Assembly (NCBI RefSeq): GCF_900112455.1
Contig: NZ_FOLT01000002.1
Location: forward strand, 1 to 64,000
Direction of reading: 5' to 3'
Source of the DNA: Alkalibacterium subtropicum
GTDB taxonomy: Bacteria; Bacillota; Bacilli; Lactobacillales; Carnobacteriaceae_A
Length of the DNA stretch: 64,000 bases
The translations under genes were made by a program, and so were the position numbers. The notes under the pieces are model-generated. The model saw only the letters and a list, made by a program, of their open reading frames with translations, had not been told where the DNA came from and made no database searches. Shown here in pieces: positions 20,483 through 30,575 of this stretch (position 1 is its first letter; each line of letters begins with the position of its first letter).

Positions 20483-20523
20483 CTAAAAAAAGGGATATAC
20501 TCGCTTTTAGGCGAGCATGTCCC
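20483..20523 (-). terminator. second terminator in the glmS/aspD gap
   Basis: GGGATATACTCGC (20492-20504) pairs with GCGAGCATGTCCC (20511-20523), and the minus strand runs into T7. It backs up the terminator nearer to the aspartate decarboxylase gene. Confidence 0.75.
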
Positions 20524-20542
20524 TCATTATTGTTTCCTGATA

Positions 20543-20578
20543 CAAAAAGCATGCACAAGAAAGACTGCGCATGCTTTT
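20543..20578 (-). terminator. terminator directly after the aspartate 4-decarboxylase gene
   Basis: AAAAGCATGC (20545-20554) and GCATGCTTTT (20569-20578) form a 10-bp stem with T-rich flank on the minus strand, 9 nt after the stop codon. Confidence 0.8.
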
Positions 20579-20586
20579 CATATATT

Positions 20587-22173
20587 TTATTTTCGGCTGT
20601 TTTTCCAGTTACTGTGCAGGCGGTCCATCATTGCGGATACGCGTACACCGATCTCTTTATAGGCTTTTGTTTCCAGATTGGCCAGCGATACACGTACGGT
20701 CCACTTGCTCGACCCGAACGCTTCGGCTTTCAAGAGCATCAGCTGTTCTTCTTCAGCCAGTCTGGCCACGATATCCGTCATGGTCCACGTTTCCTGAACG
20801 AAAGATTTAAAGGCACGTCCGTAGCGTTTTTCCAGCCACCAGTCAAAGTCGATCTCACAGTAATACGCAGTGTTCAGACTCTTGTAAGGAATAGACATCT
20901 CAAGCGACTCATATAAAAGCTCGCCGCGTGTCTGACAGATATCCATGACTGCCTGCTTGTATTCATCTTCTTTATCCAGCAGGGCATAAAGACTGAACAG
21001 CGTCATCATGACTTGCTGAGGGGCAGACAAGCCAGCTGCATGATTTAAAGCGACCGAGCGGCTGTCGGCCACCAGACGGTCGATGAAAGAAATGTCACGC
21101 GGCTCTGATGTCAGCGTGCCGTAGCGCTCGTCCAAAGCTTCCTTCTTAGCTTCAGGCAGTTCGCGCAGCCGCTTATCAAAGATATTGTCTTTCGCCAGGG
21201 CAATGGTCCCCACACGCCATCCGGTTGCACCGAAGTACTTGGAATACGAATAGATACAGGCAGTATTGTAGGGGATCGCCGTAAACAGCGACGTGAAGTC
21301 TTTTAAAAATGTGCCGTAAACATCATCGGAAAGGATCATCAAATCAGGATTATCCCGTTTAACGATATCTTTCAACTGGTCGATCGAATCATCATAAATG
21401 GCATTTGCTGTCGGGTTACTTGGGTTGACGACAAAGACAGCTTTGATTTCATTATTTCTCAGACGATCCAGTTCTCTTTCTGAAAACTGATAACTTCTCT
21501 GACCATCGATCTCCATCAGTTCCGAACGGATATATTCCACGTCAAAACCATATTCCGGAAGTTCCGGTATTTCCATGTAAGGCGCAAACGTCGGGATCAT
21601 TAACGCGATTTTGTCATGGCGTTCCAGCAGGTGATTGTTCACCAGCGATTTAAAGGTGTAAACGATCCCGGCAGTTCCGCCTTCAACAGCAAAAATATCA
21701 AAAGGTTCTGTTTCTGCTTTAAAAAGTTCATGGTGCAGATACTGCTTGATCGGCTGTTCGCATGCGGTCAGTACCCGTTCTGGATAAGGGTAGTTGTCCC
21801 CGATACTGTAGTCCAGCATTTGTGTCAGCCATTGTTCTCTAGGCAAGCCTAATAAATGGGATCCGTTTTCCCAAATATCCTGTAAAAGTTCTGCTCCCGG
21901 AGACTCTTTCTGGTTTACAAATGCTTCAAACCGTTCCGTCTGGCCGGTTTTTTCCTTGATCATCGTCCCGATGGATTCCTTTTCTTTACGCATCGTTTCT
22001 TTTGTGGCAAATTCACCTAATAGAAAATACGCTTCTCTTGGAATCGGTGCTGTCCAGTTTGGATTGCCTCTTCCGGCATTCAGCCATTCTTTATTTGATT
22101 CCTGATGGGTCATTCTGCTTTCGAGGTAAAGGTTCAATTCAAACGGGCTCAGACTTTCTAGGTTTTGCTTCAA
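20587..22173 (-). CDS. aspD: Aspartate 4-decarboxylase / aminotransferase, copy 1
   Basis: This PLP enzyme of fold type I converts L-aspartate to L-alanine and CO2 and can also transaminate. Signatures: NAGRGNPNW (32-40), NPSNPT (250-255), SDDVYGTF from 282, and SYSKYFGATGWR with the PLP-binding Lys at 312. The 528-residue length is right for the bifunctional AspD family. The start is TTG with AGGAG 7 nt upstream; the N-terminus MKQNLESLSPFELN aligns with its neighbour. It is a paralogue of the gene immediately upstream, 207 nt away with a hairpin between. The aspartate/alanine antiporter gene aspT, which often accompanies aspD, is not in the window. Confidence 0.9.
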   Translation of the reverse strand: MKQNLESLSPFELNLYLESRMTHQESNKEWLNAGRGNPNWTAPIPREAYFLLGEFATKETMRKEKESIGTMIKEKTGQTERFEAFVNQKESPGAELLQDIWENGSHLLGLPREQWLTQMLDYSIGDNYPYPERVLTACEQPIKQYLHHELFKAETEPFDIFAVEGGTAGIVYTFKSLVNNHLLERHDKIALMIPTFAPYMEIPELPEYGFDVEYIRSELMEIDGQRSYQFSERELDRLRNNEIKAVFVVNPSNPTANAIYDDSIDQLKDIVKRDNPDLMILSDDVYGTFLKDFTSLFTAIPYNTACIYSYSKYFGATGWRVGTIALAKDNIFDKRLRELPEAKKEALDERYGTLTSEPRDISFIDRLVADSRSVALNHAAGLSAPQQVMMTLFSLYALLDKEDEYKQAVMDICQTRGELLYESLEMSIPYKSLNTAYYCEIDFDWWLEKRYGRAFKSFVQETWTMTDIVARLAEEEQLMLLKAEAFGSSKWTVRVSLANLETKAYKEIGVRVSAMMDRLHSNWKNSRK

Positions 22174-22321
22174 GGTTCCACTCCTATTTTATTTTGTGTG
22201 TGTCATTAATATGCTGATTTTAAATGGTAATCGTTAGTGAGTATAACAAACACCCTCCTTAAAACCTAGTTCATCGACCCGTCCTTATCATAGTCTTATC
22301 GTATTCTCATTTAGTTGTAAA

Positions 22322-22358
22322 CAAAAAGAAGATGATTCAAATAGAAATGTCTTCTTTC
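22322..22358 (-). terminator. weak terminator between the two aspD paralogues
   Basis: AAGAAGA on the left pairs with TCTTCTT on the right around an A/T-rich loop, and the minus strand ends in TTTTTGTTT. The stem is short, so some read-through into copy 1 is likely. Confidence 0.5.
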
Positions 22359-22380
22359 CCGCTCCTCCTGAAAACTGAGC

Positions 22381-23979
22381 TTATTCCCCGTCGCCTCTGT
22401 TGTTTTTCCAATCCTTGTGCATCCGATCCATCATGTTTACAATACGTTTTCCGACTTCACTGTAAGCCGCTGTTTCGAGATTCGCCAGCGAGACCCTGAC
22501 TGACCAGGCACTCGACCCGAATGCTTCAGCTTTTAAGAGCATCAGCCGTTCTTCCTGGACGAGTTTAGCGATCAGATCGGTCATGGTATGGTGTTTTACA
22601 ATAAAATCTTTAAAAGAATCGCCGTATTTATCCTCTAACCACAGCGCAAAATCGATTTCACTGTAATAGGCCGTGTCAAGCGCTTTAAGGGGAAGCTGCA
22701 GATCCAGAGATTTAAACAGCAGCTTCTGTCTGTCATAGCACATTTCCATGACCTTCTTTTTATAACTGTCTTCCTTATCAAGCAGAGAATATAAACTGAA
22801 CAGCGCCATCATGACCTGCTGAGGGGCGGAAAGACCGGCTACATGATTCAGGGCCACTGAACGACTGTCCGCAACCAGACGGTCGATAAACAAGAGATCC
22901 CGCGGGCTGGATGAAATGGGGCCATATCGCTTGTCCAATTCTTCTTTCTTTCCTTCCGGGAGCTCTCTCAGACGCTTGTCGAAAACATTGTCTTCGGATA
23001 AAGCAAGTGCACCGACACGCCACCCGGTCGCACCGAAGTACTTGGAATAGGAATAGATGCAGGCCGTATTAAAAGGCAGTGACGTAAATAAGGAAGTGAA
23101 CTCATCCAGAAAAGTCCCGTAAACGTCATCAGAGAGGATCATTAAATCGGGATTATCTGTTTTGACAATGCCTTTTAACTGTTCTATCGTTTCATCGTAT
23201 ATCGCATTGGCCGTCGGGTTACTCGGATTGACCACAAAAACGGCTTTGATGTCGGTGTTTCTCAAACGGTCGATCTCTTCTTTTGAGAACTGATAGCTTG
23301 CCTGCCCTTCGATCTCCATCAGCTCAGCTTTGATATATTCTGTTTCGAAGCCGTATTCTGGCAGTTCCGGGATCTCAAGATACGGAGCAAAGGTCGGGAT
23401 CATCAAAGCGATTTTGTCCTCGGGTTCAAGCAAGTGATTATTCACTAGAGACTCAAATAAGTAAACGATGCCTGCCGTTCCGCCTTCTACTGCAAACACG
23501 TCAAAAGGCACAGGTCTGGCACCGAACAGTTCATGATGCATATAGTGCTGGATCGGCTGTTCACAGGCTGTCAGCACGCGGACCGGATAGGGATAATTAT
23601 CCCCCATCATATAATCCAGGATATAGGTGAGCCACTTTTCCTTTTTCATTCCAAGCAGGTGTTCACCGTTTGCCCACACATCTTTCAGAAAATCTGCCCC
23701 TTTGGATTTTTTCTGCTCCAGCAAGCTCTGGAACCGGTCGACCCTTCCTTTTTTTTCTTTTATCTTACTCCCGATAATATCATCTTCATGATCCAGCGTT
23801 TCAGTCGTGGCAAATTCCCCCAGGATATAATAGGCTTCCCGGGGAACGGCAGCTGTCCAGTTGGGATTGCCTCTCCCGGCATTCAGCCATTCTTGGGTTT
23901 CATTTTCTCCATCACCGACAAGCTTTTCAAGATATACATTCAGTTCAAAAGGATTCAGGCTTTCAATATCTGCTTTCAC
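22381..23979 (-). CDS. aspD: Aspartate 4-decarboxylase / aminotransferase, copy 2
   Basis: The same family and motifs as the downstream copy: NAGRGNPNWTA, NPSNPT, SDDVYGTF and SYSKYFGATGWRVG with the PLP Lys. The two proteins are similar along their entire length and have the same reading length, so they arose by tandem duplication or by paired acquisition of a close relative. The start is a GTG at 23979 with GGGGGAG 8 nt upstream; this gives MKADIESLNPFELN, matching copy 1, and a GTG three codons earlier touches the ribosome site. Decarboxylating aspartate consumes a proton and could add to pH homeostasis or energy if an antiporter exists elsewhere. Confidence 0.9.
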   Translation of the reverse strand: MKADIESLNPFELNVYLEKLVGDGENETQEWLNAGRGNPNWTAAVPREAYYILGEFATTETLDHEDDIIGSKIKEKKGRVDRFQSLLEQKKSKGADFLKDVWANGEHLLGMKKEKWLTYILDYMMGDNYPYPVRVLTACEQPIQHYMHHELFGARPVPFDVFAVEGGTAGIVYLFESLVNNHLLEPEDKIALMIPTFAPYLEIPELPEYGFETEYIKAELMEIEGQASYQFSKEEIDRLRNTDIKAVFVVNPSNPTANAIYDETIEQLKGIVKTDNPDLMILSDDVYGTFLDEFTSLFTSLPFNTACIYSYSKYFGATGWRVGALALSEDNVFDKRLRELPEGKKEELDKRYGPISSSPRDLLFIDRLVADSRSVALNHVAGLSAPQQVMMALFSLYSLLDKEDSYKKKVMEMCYDRQKLLFKSLDLQLPLKALDTAYYSEIDFALWLEDKYGDSFKDFIVKHHTMTDLIAKLVQEERLMLLKAEAFGSSAWSVRVSLANLETAAYSEVGKRIVNMMDRMHKDWKNNRGDGE

Positions 23980-24082
23980 TGTATTCACTCCCCCATCGAA
24001 TCGGTCTTGTGACTTCTGTTAGTTCAAGTATAGCAAAGCCTGTTACCATTGTCCTGACAGAAGGATCCTGGTTACGGTCCAC

Positions 24083-24110
24083 TAAAATGAGACTGGAAAA
24101 ATCCAGTCTC
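24083..24110 (-). terminator. terminator after the S9 peptidase gene
   Basis: GAGACTGGA (24089-24097) pairs with TCCAGTCTC (24102-24110), and the minus strand continues ATTTTAG. Confidence 0.8.
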
Positions 24111-24121
24111 TTCAGTCTTCT

Positions 24122-26077
24122 TTATTCGTATTTTTTAAACCATGAAGTGATTTCATTCATACGGTGGAGTCGAAGGTGCGGCAGACCGGCGCGAGATAAG
24201 CCATGACTGGATTTAGGGTACAGTACCATTTTCGTGTCCACACCCTGTTTCTTCATCGCTGTATACATCTGTTCGCCCTGTTCCTGAGGACAGCGCAAAT
24301 CTTCTTCCCCATGAATGACCAGTAGCGGTGTTTTCACATAGTGTGTATAAGCCAACGGAGACATCTCCCATAAAGCTTGTGCATCCCGAATCTCTTTTTC
24401 AAGCTGGAATTCGACAAAGAAGGCCCCTACATCACTTGTGCCATAGAAACTGATCCAGTTGGAGATACAGCGCTGCGTCACGGCCGACTTGAAACGGTCT
24501 GTATGACCGACGATCCAGTTGGTCATGAAGCCGCCGTAACTTCCCCCAGCCACAAAGACGCGTTCTTTATCGATTTCTGGGTGCTTGTCCAGCACATAAT
24601 CCGTCCCAAGCATCAAGTCTTCATAATCCTTATTACCATAGTCGCCTAAAATCGAAGCGACGAATGCCTGACCATATCCATTTCCTCCCCGGGGATTCAA
24701 CATGATCACCCCATAGCCTTCACTCGCAAGCTGTTGCATCTCGTGGAAAAAAGTTTCCCCATAACACACTTGTGGCCCCCCGTGTATATACAGGATCGCC
24801 GGATGGTCCTTCTTATTATCGGCCGGAGCCACATACCACCCTTGAATATCCCAGTCGTCGGCCCCTTTATACCAGAACTCTTCGATTTCAGCATAGGCAT
24901 GTTCCCTTGAAAAGGATTTGTTCGGATCGTATATGATCTCCAGCTGACCGCTGTTTATATCCAATGTGGCGAGAACGCTGGGTGTAGTCAGGTCTGAATA
25001 CGTGATGACAAAGGTCTCGTCTTCTATCAGCGCCCCATCAGTCAGGTGGACAGCTTTGTCGAAAACCTGCTCGCTGTTTCCCTGTGTATCACCTTTATAA
25101 AGCTTTAGTTTACCTTCTTCCGTTACCGGATAAACAAACGTATCATCCGTCAGCCACACCAGTGGAAAGCCGTTCGTTTTCTGCTGGAAGTCACCGATGA
25201 TGACGTCGCCGACATGTTTGTCTTCTTCTGATAGTTCCTCGAATGTGCGTTCCTTTCGGTCCCATCCAAATACTTTATTCAGGGTGACAAAAGCATGGGA
25301 AAAATCGTTGCCTGTGAACAGGAAGAACGTTTCACTCTCATTGACAGCTTCAAAGGAAAAACTCCCTTTTGGGATATCCTTTGTCACAAGCTGTGATTCT
25401 TCTGTGGCTATATCGTATTCATAGACACTTGCGCCGTAGACCCATTCATCATCCGGGTTGAGTTTATCCACGTAAAGCAGAAAACTTTCATCTTTAGAGA
25501 CGTACTGAAGTTTAAAGGGCCGGTCTTTTTCCAATATGACAGCATCCTTTTTAGACGCGACATCCAGTTTTTTCACCTGGTAGGTTTTCTCGACATCTGT
25601 AATGCCCTGGCCATCCATTTTATACTGAAGTTTGGTAATGGTTTTAGGTTTGAACTTTTCGGATTCCGCTTCTTCTTTACGGTTTTCCTCTTCCGGTTTC
25701 AAAAACGTCTGATAAAAGATCGAAGCGCCGTTGCTTGTCCATTCATACGTGCTGACTCCTTCTTTTTCCTTAGTCAAAGGCGTCGCACCCCCGCCTTCAA
25801 GGGGCATGATGTAAACTTGTGGTTTTTTCTCTTCAGCAGCTGAAATGAAACTCAGCCATTTTTTGTTCGGACTGATTTCCAGTTGAGATGGATTCATTTC
25901 TTCACTGATCCATTCCACGCGTTCCCGGGTCTTTTTGTGTAAGCTCCAGACCGAAGTCAGGTAGCTGTTCTTCTCTTTGTCTGTCCGGGTTTCCAGATAA
26001 AACAGCCGATCGCCATATGCGAGTGGCTGAGAGACATTTTTCAAATCAAATAAACTTTCACTTGTTATCGGTTTCAA
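24122..26077 (-). CDS. S9 family serine peptidase (acylaminoacyl-peptidase type)
   Basis: The N-terminal two thirds are a beta-propeller domain of WD40/PD40-like repeats; the C-terminal alpha/beta-hydrolase has the nucleophile elbow GGSYGGFMTNW (Ser near residue 520), HGGPQ oxyanion segment, the GEEDLRCP acid and the SSHGLSR histidine region. Such enzymes trim oligopeptides in the cytoplasm; no signal peptide is present. The start is TTG with AGGAG at 8 nt. The closest named relatives are YuxL-like dipeptidyl/acylaminoacyl peptidases. It is a single-gene unit between aspD copy 2 and ldh. Confidence 0.9.
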   Translation of the reverse strand: MKPITSESLFDLKNVSQPLAYGDRLFYLETRTDKEKNSYLTSVWSLHKKTRERVEWISEEMNPSQLEISPNKKWLSFISAAEEKKPQVYIMPLEGGGATPLTKEKEGVSTYEWTSNGASIFYQTFLKPEEENRKEEAESEKFKPKTITKLQYKMDGQGITDVEKTYQVKKLDVASKKDAVILEKDRPFKLQYVSKDESFLLYVDKLNPDDEWVYGASVYEYDIATEESQLVTKDIPKGSFSFEAVNESETFFLFTGNDFSHAFVTLNKVFGWDRKERTFEELSEEDKHVGDVIIGDFQQKTNGFPLVWLTDDTFVYPVTEEGKLKLYKGDTQGNSEQVFDKAVHLTDGALIEDETFVITYSDLTTPSVLATLDINSGQLEIIYDPNKSFSREHAYAEIEEFWYKGADDWDIQGWYVAPADNKKDHPAILYIHGGPQVCYGETFFHEMQQLASEGYGVIMLNPRGGNGYGQAFVASILGDYGNKDYEDLMLGTDYVLDKHPEIDKERVFVAGGSYGGFMTNWIVGHTDRFKSAVTQRCISNWISFYGTSDVGAFFVEFQLEKEIRDAQALWEMSPLAYTHYVKTPLLVIHGEEDLRCPQEQGEQMYTAMKKQGVDTKMVLYPKSSHGLSRAGLPHLRLHRMNEITSWFKKYE

Positions 26078-26215
26078 ATGTACATCTCCTATTATGATTA
26101 ATTTTGTGTTAAAAAGCTATAATTATCTTCTCATTTAAAAAGGGTTCCGTCAATAAACAATTCCCTTTTACTGTTCATTTCTCCAAGGTTTAGAGATAGA
26201 AAAACCCCTCAATTG

Positions 26216-26224
26216 TGTTATACT
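26216..26224 (+). promoter_or_regulatory. extended -10 promoter of ldh
   Basis: TG-T-TATACT (26216-26224) is an extended -10 element about 32 bp before the ATG. No good -35 is seen at the normal distance. Confidence 0.5.
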
Positions 26225-26255
26225 TATCAAAGAAGTATGGAAAGGAATGATAAAT

Positions 26256-27236
26256 ATGGAAGCAAGTGAAAAACAGCAGAAAATCATCCTGATCGGTGAC
26301 GGAGCCGTGGGTTCGAGTTATGCTTATGCACTGATCAATCAGAATATTGGACAGGAACTTGGCATCATCGATATCAACAAGGAAAAAGCTGAAGGAGACG
26401 TCATGGATTTAAACAGCGCTCTGGCTTTTACTGCCCCTAAAAAAATCTATGTCGCTGATTATGAAGATTGCCACGATGCCGACTTAGTGGTTTACACAGC
26501 AGGCGCTTCTCAGAAACCCGGCGAAACACGGCTGGATCTTACCGAAAAAAATCTGCGTATAACTAAAACAGTGGTCGAGAATGTAATGAAAAGCGGTTTC
26601 GACGGCATTTTCCTCGTTGCCACAAACCCTGTAGATATCCTGACCTATGCTGTTTACAAACTCTCAGGTCTGCCTTCTCACAAAGTCATCGGGACGGGGA
26701 CATCCTTGGACAGTGCGCGCTTCCGTCACGCCATCGCACAATTACTAGATGTTGATGTACGTAATGTTCATGGCTATATTATCGGCGAACACGGCGATAC
26801 AGAATTTCCAGTATGGTCACATGCAAATGTCGCTGGCTTGAATATCAACGAATGGGTAAACAATAACCCTACCACAGATGAGCAGGCCCTCGTTGAAATC
26901 TTCTTTTCCGTCCGGGATGCCGCTTATGAAATCATTCAGCGCAAAGGTGCAACCTTTTATGGTATCGGTGCTTCTCTGGCACGAATCACTCGCGCTATAC
27001 TGAACAATGAACATGCAGTTTTTCCTCTATCAGTTTATTTGGAAGGTGAATATGGTCAGAACGATATCTATATCGGTTCGCCTGCGATCATCACCAGCAA
27101 TGGCCTTAAAAAAATCGTTGAGATTCCTCTGAACGATTCGGAAAAAGAAAAAATGAACCATTCTGTCAATACTATTCGTACCCACTTGAAGGAAGTCTTG
27201 GATAACAATCCAGATCTCGGTTTCACCATCGATTAA
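26256..27236 (+). CDS. ldh: L-lactate dehydrogenase
   Basis: L-LDH reduces pyruvate to L-lactate with NADH, the main NAD+ regenerating step of homolactic fermentation. NAD-binding [13 protein letters not shown], the substrate-binding [12 protein letters not shown], and the catalytic histidine signature [15 protein letters not shown] are all present. The ATG at 26256 has AAAGGA 9 nt away; an in-frame ATG 9 nt earlier abuts that site. The protein has 326 residues, and the C-terminus ([17 protein letters not shown]) looks a little longer than in typical LDHs. The gene is monocistronic. Confidence 0.96.
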   Translation: MEASEKQQKIILIGDGAVGSSYAYALINQNIGQELGIIDINKEKAEGDVMDLNSALAFTAPKKIYVADYEDCHDADLVVYTAGASQKPGETRLDLTEKNLRITKTVVENVMKSGFDGIFLVATNPVDILTYAVYKLSGLPSHKVIGTGTSLDSARFRHAIAQLLDVDVRNVHGYIIGEHGDTEFPVWSHANVAGLNINEWVNNNPTTDEQALVEIFFSVRDAAYEIIQRKGATFYGIGASLARITRAILNNEHAVFPLSVYLEGEYGQNDIYIGSPAIITSNGLKKIVEIPLNDSEKEKMNHSVNTIRTHLKEVLDNNPDLGFTID

Positions 27237-27258
27237 GTTTCCGGACTTTTTAGAACAA

Positions 27259-27320
27259 TAAAACATAAAAACCAGCAGGCTCCGGAAATAAATCCGGAGC
27301 CTGCTGGTTTTTATGTTTAC
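27259..27320. terminator. bidirectional terminator shared by ldh and the NusG-domain-II gene
   Basis: Positions 27261-27286 and 27293-27318 form a perfect 26-bp stem with a 6-nt loop (AATAAA), with A-rich and T-rich ends on both strands. It ends ldh on the plus strand and overlaps the stop codon of the convergent gene. Confidence 0.95.
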
Positions 27321-27760
27321 ATTGGTATGATGACATCCTCTTCCTGATGGATTTCTTCTCCATCGGGCGATTCGGCATGGATTTCAATAATCAGCTGATG
27401 CGGCAGGACGACCGCTGTTTCGCCCGGCTGACTGATCCATCCCCGTCTGACTCCCAGCTGGTCAGGGCTGTTATCTTCTTTGTTACGGATACGCGTCCCA
27501 TCCACTTCAATGATATTATACTGCCCTTCATCCGGTTCCAGTGTGAACTTTTCATATGGAGTATCTTCGCTCAACTCCACACGATACACTTCTTCGCCGG
27601 AGATCTTCACCGTAGCGATGATTTGTGCATTCTCATCCACCTGACTCAGCTGCATTCCATATACCACATGCGGAATAAAAGAACCGAGTAGAAGGACGAC
27701 AATGATGACGACATCCAGCGGCTTCATATTTCTTAAATGATGTTTCAGTTTATCAAGCAT
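27317..27760 (-). CDS. NusG domain II-containing membrane-anchored protein
   Basis: One N-terminal transmembrane helix (about residues 17-34) is followed by a small beta-rich domain of the NusG_II family, with the VDGTRIRNKEDNSPDQLGVRRGWI core. Such proteins are widespread in Firmicutes and their function is unknown. The ATG at 27760 has GAGGAG 10 nt upstream, giving 147 residues; a longer upstream extension lacks a ribosome site. It follows prs on the same strand after 95 nt. Confidence 0.8.
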   Translation of the reverse strand: MLDKLKHHLRNMKPLDVVIIVVLLLGSFIPHVVYGMQLSQVDENAQIIATVKISGEEVYRVELSEDTPYEKFTLEPDEGQYNIIEVDGTRIRNKEDNSPDQLGVRRGWISQPGETAVVLPHQLIIEIHAESPDGEEIHQEEDVIIPM

Positions 27761-27855
27761 CCTTCTACACTCCTCTGTAAAGAAAAGATACCAAAGTCTG
27801 GACACATACATCTTTGCAAGTATGATACGCGTCCAAACAGGGGCATCTTTCTGTT

Positions 27856-28848
27856 TTATTCGTCGTCTTTGAGATAGCCTTTGAATTGTTTTTCGAACAA
27901 TGGAGACACTGAACGGTTTTCGTGGATACGTTTAATGGCATGTCCCATCAGTTCGCCCACGCTGACCTGAACGACTTTGTCGATTTTTTTATCTTCCGGA
28001 AGCATGATCGAATCCGTGACGATCATTTTCTTGATCGGAGAGGCTTCTATGCGTTCGATTGCAGGACCTGAGAAAACAGGATGTGTCCCGCAGGCATAAA
28101 CTTCTTTTGCCCCTTTTTCGATCAGGGCATCCGCAGCGAGAGTGATCGTCCCGGCTGTATCGATCAAGTCATCGATCAGGACAGCTGTTTTACCTTCGAC
28201 ATTACCGACAATATTCATCACTTGTGCGACGTTTGCTTTTGGACGTCGTTTATCGATGATCGCGATCGGCGACTTCAGAAATTCCGCCAGTTTACGGGCA
28301 CGTGTCACACCACCGTGATCGGGTGAAACCACAACGGTATCCTCCCCACCCAGTCCTTTATCCAGGAACCAGTTAGCAAGCAAGGATGCCCCCAGCAGGT
28401 GATCCACAGGAATGTCAAAGAATCCCTGAATCTGTGAAGCATGCAAGTCAAGAGTGAGCATGCGGTCGGCACCAGCCATCGTGATCATGTTAGCGACCAG
28501 TTTAGCAGTGATCGGTTCTCTTGAACGGGCTTTTCTGTCCTGTCTGGCATAGCCGTAATATGGCATAACGATATTGATCGTTTTGGCACTCGCACGTTTC
28601 AGCGCATCGATCATGATCAGGACTTCCATAAGATTATCGTTCGTTGGTGCTGACGTGGACTGGACTACATACACGTGGTCTCCTCGAATACTTTCATCAA
28701 TGTTGATGCGAATTTCTCCATCACTAAATTTCGTTACAGAAACTTCTCCCAGCTCCACACCGATATCTTGTGCGATCTTCTCAGCAAGGGGCTTATTCGA
28801 ACTCAATGCAAAGATTTTTAATTTTGGATCAGAATATTGTTCAGACAT
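27856..28848 (-). CDS. prs: Ribose-phosphate pyrophosphokinase
   Basis: Prs makes PRPP from ribose-5-phosphate and ATP, feeding purine, pyrimidine, His, Trp and NAD synthesis and the Hpt and PurR proteins of this window. The flexible-loop and ATP-binding region [13 protein letters not shown], the VVSPDHGG segment and the PRPP loop [14 protein letters not shown] are intact. The ATG at 28848 has GGAGG at 5 nt. It follows glmU after 108 nt, the glmU-prs order conserved in Bacilli. Confidence 0.97.
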   Translation of the reverse strand: MSEQYSDPKLKIFALSSNKPLAEKIAQDIGVELGEVSVTKFSDGEIRINIDESIRGDHVYVVQSTSAPTNDNLMEVLIMIDALKRASAKTINIVMPYYGYARQDRKARSREPITAKLVANMITMAGADRMLTLDLHASQIQGFFDIPVDHLLGASLLANWFLDKGLGGEDTVVVSPDHGGVTRARKLAEFLKSPIAIIDKRRPKANVAQVMNIVGNVEGKTAVLIDDLIDTAGTITLAADALIEKGAKEVYACGTHPVFSGPAIERIEASPIKKMIVTDSIMLPEDKKIDKVVQVSVGELMGHAIKRIHENRSVSPLFEKQFKGYLKDDE

Positions 28849-28956
28849 GTCGGCCTCCATCAATTTTATTCTTTTATTTACCTATTATCAGTTTATGCCT
28901 AAGTGTTCAATAAATCAACTACAGAACTCAATGTAAGCCCTCTCTTAGAGAGAAAT

Positions 28957-30330
28957 TTAATCTTTATGCGGCATTTTTTTAAAGTAGTCTGCCTTGTTGA
29001 CCTGACGGGCGCGTGCGATCGCTAAAGATTCTGCCGGCACGTTATCCGTAATCGTCGAACCGGCGGCAATATAGGTGTTCGCTTCCACATCCACGGGGGC
29101 AATCAGATTCGTATTGCATCCAATGAAGGAGTTATCCCCGACGTTGATGTGATGCTTTTGTTTGCCATCGTAATTGACGAAGACTGTGCCACATCCCAGA
29201 TTGATGTTCTGGCCTAAGGTCGCATCTCCGACATAGGTCAAATGTCCTACTTTAGACCGCTTGCCAATGGTCGATTTTTTGATTTCAACATAATTGCCGA
29301 TATGCGCGCCTTCTTTGATGAGTGATTGCGGTCTCAAGTGACTGTTCGGACCGATATCACTGTTGTTTTCCATAACAGCCTCTTCGATGTGAGAGCTTGT
29401 CACTTTGACGTTTGAATGGATGGTACTGTTTTCTATGATGGAATGGGCTCCGATGAAACAGTCTTCTCCGATCACTGTTTCACCTTTTAAATAGACACCT
29501 GGTTCGATCAGGGTATCCTGTCCGATTTTTACATTGTTTTCGATATATGTCTGATCAGGGTCGACCAGGGTGACGCCGTTTCTCATGTGCTGCTCATTGA
29601 TACGCTTTTTCATTAAACGGTTAGCTTCCGCTAAGGCTACACGGTCGTTGACGCCGAGTGCTTCTTCCTTGACAGGCAGCTGGTAGCCTGAAATAAGTTC
29701 CTGCTGATTTTTCAGGATCTCCATGACGTCAGGCAGGTAAAACTCACCCTGAGCATTATCATTATCGACTTTTTTCAATGCTTCAAACAGCGCTTTGTTA
29801 TCGAAACAGTACGTTCCTGTGTTGATCTCCTGCACGGCCTGTTCTTCTTCTGAGGCATCTTTCTGTTCGACGATTTTTGAAACAGACCCGTCATTCATAC
29901 GGATGACACGGCCGTAACCGAATGGCTCATCAGCATGGGCCGTCAATACTGTGGCCTTCGCTCCGGCGTCTTCATGATGGTTCATGAGTCCTTCCAGTGT
30001 TTCTTTCGTCAGCAAAGGGGTGTCTCCACAGATGACGACCGTTGTGCCTTCTTCTTCACCGATGATCGGTTCTGCCTGCTGTACCGCATGGGCTGTGCCA
30101 AGCTGCTGTTCCTGTAAGACATATTTACTTTTATCGCCTAAGTAATCCTGGACGGTTTCAGCTCCGACGCCTGTAACGGTCACGATATTATCGATAGCGG
30201 CTTCCAATGCCTGGTCGACCACATGCCCCACCATGGGTTTACCCATAACTGGGTGCATCACCTTATATAATTTTGACTTCATACGTGTACCTTGTCCGGC
30301 AGCAAGTACCACTGCAAATCGTTTTGTCAT
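28957..30330 (-). CDS. glmU: Bifunctional GlmU (GlcN-1-P acetyltransferase / UDP-GlcNAc pyrophosphorylase)
   Basis: GlmU acetylates glucosamine-1-phosphate and then uridylylates it to UDP-GlcNAc, after GlmS and GlmM. The N-terminal nucleotidyltransferase starts with [21 protein letters not shown]; the C-terminal half is a left-handed beta-helix of hexapeptide repeats (from about residue 255). The length of 457 is standard. AGGAG lies 10 nt before the ATG. It is divergent from the stress-protein gene. Confidence 0.97.
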   Translation of the reverse strand: MTKRFAVVLAAGQGTRMKSKLYKVMHPVMGKPMVGHVVDQALEAAIDNIVTVTGVGAETVQDYLGDKSKYVLQEQQLGTAHAVQQAEPIIGEEEGTTVVICGDTPLLTKETLEGLMNHHEDAGAKATVLTAHADEPFGYGRVIRMNDGSVSKIVEQKDASEEEQAVQEINTGTYCFDNKALFEALKKVDNDNAQGEFYLPDVMEILKNQQELISGYQLPVKEEALGVNDRVALAEANRLMKKRINEQHMRNGVTLVDPDQTYIENNVKIGQDTLIEPGVYLKGETVIGEDCFIGAHSIIENSTIHSNVKVTSSHIEEAVMENNSDIGPNSHLRPQSLIKEGAHIGNYVEIKKSTIGKRSKVGHLTYVGDATLGQNINLGCGTVFVNYDGKQKHHINVGDNSFIGCNTNLIAPVDVEANTYIAAGSTITDNVPAESLAIARARQVNKADYFKKMPHKD

Positions 30331-30476
30331 TGATTTTTTTCTCCTAACTGGCTATCTTGTTGGCTGTATTAGACCACTTCTTGGTTTTTAACACAAATAT
30401 ACCATCATTATTATCAAATTCTTCTTACATCATACTGTATGACCCGCCTGTTTTCAAGGTATATAAGGTCTATTGT

Positions 30477-30505
30477 TTGAGCTGAATGCTCACCTTTCAT
30501 ATAAT
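30477..30505 (+). promoter_or_regulatory. promoter of the general-stress-like gene
   Basis: TTGAGC (30477-30482), 17 bp, TATAAT (30500-30505), about 70 bp before the start codon. This is a strong housekeeping-sigma pattern; no alternative-sigma (GTTT...GGG) pattern was seen. Confidence 0.75.
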
Positions 30506-30575
30506 GAAGATAATTAAAGCTTACACTTTTGCTTAAAAAGAATTAGACCACTTTAAAATTTCAAGGAGGCCCAAC

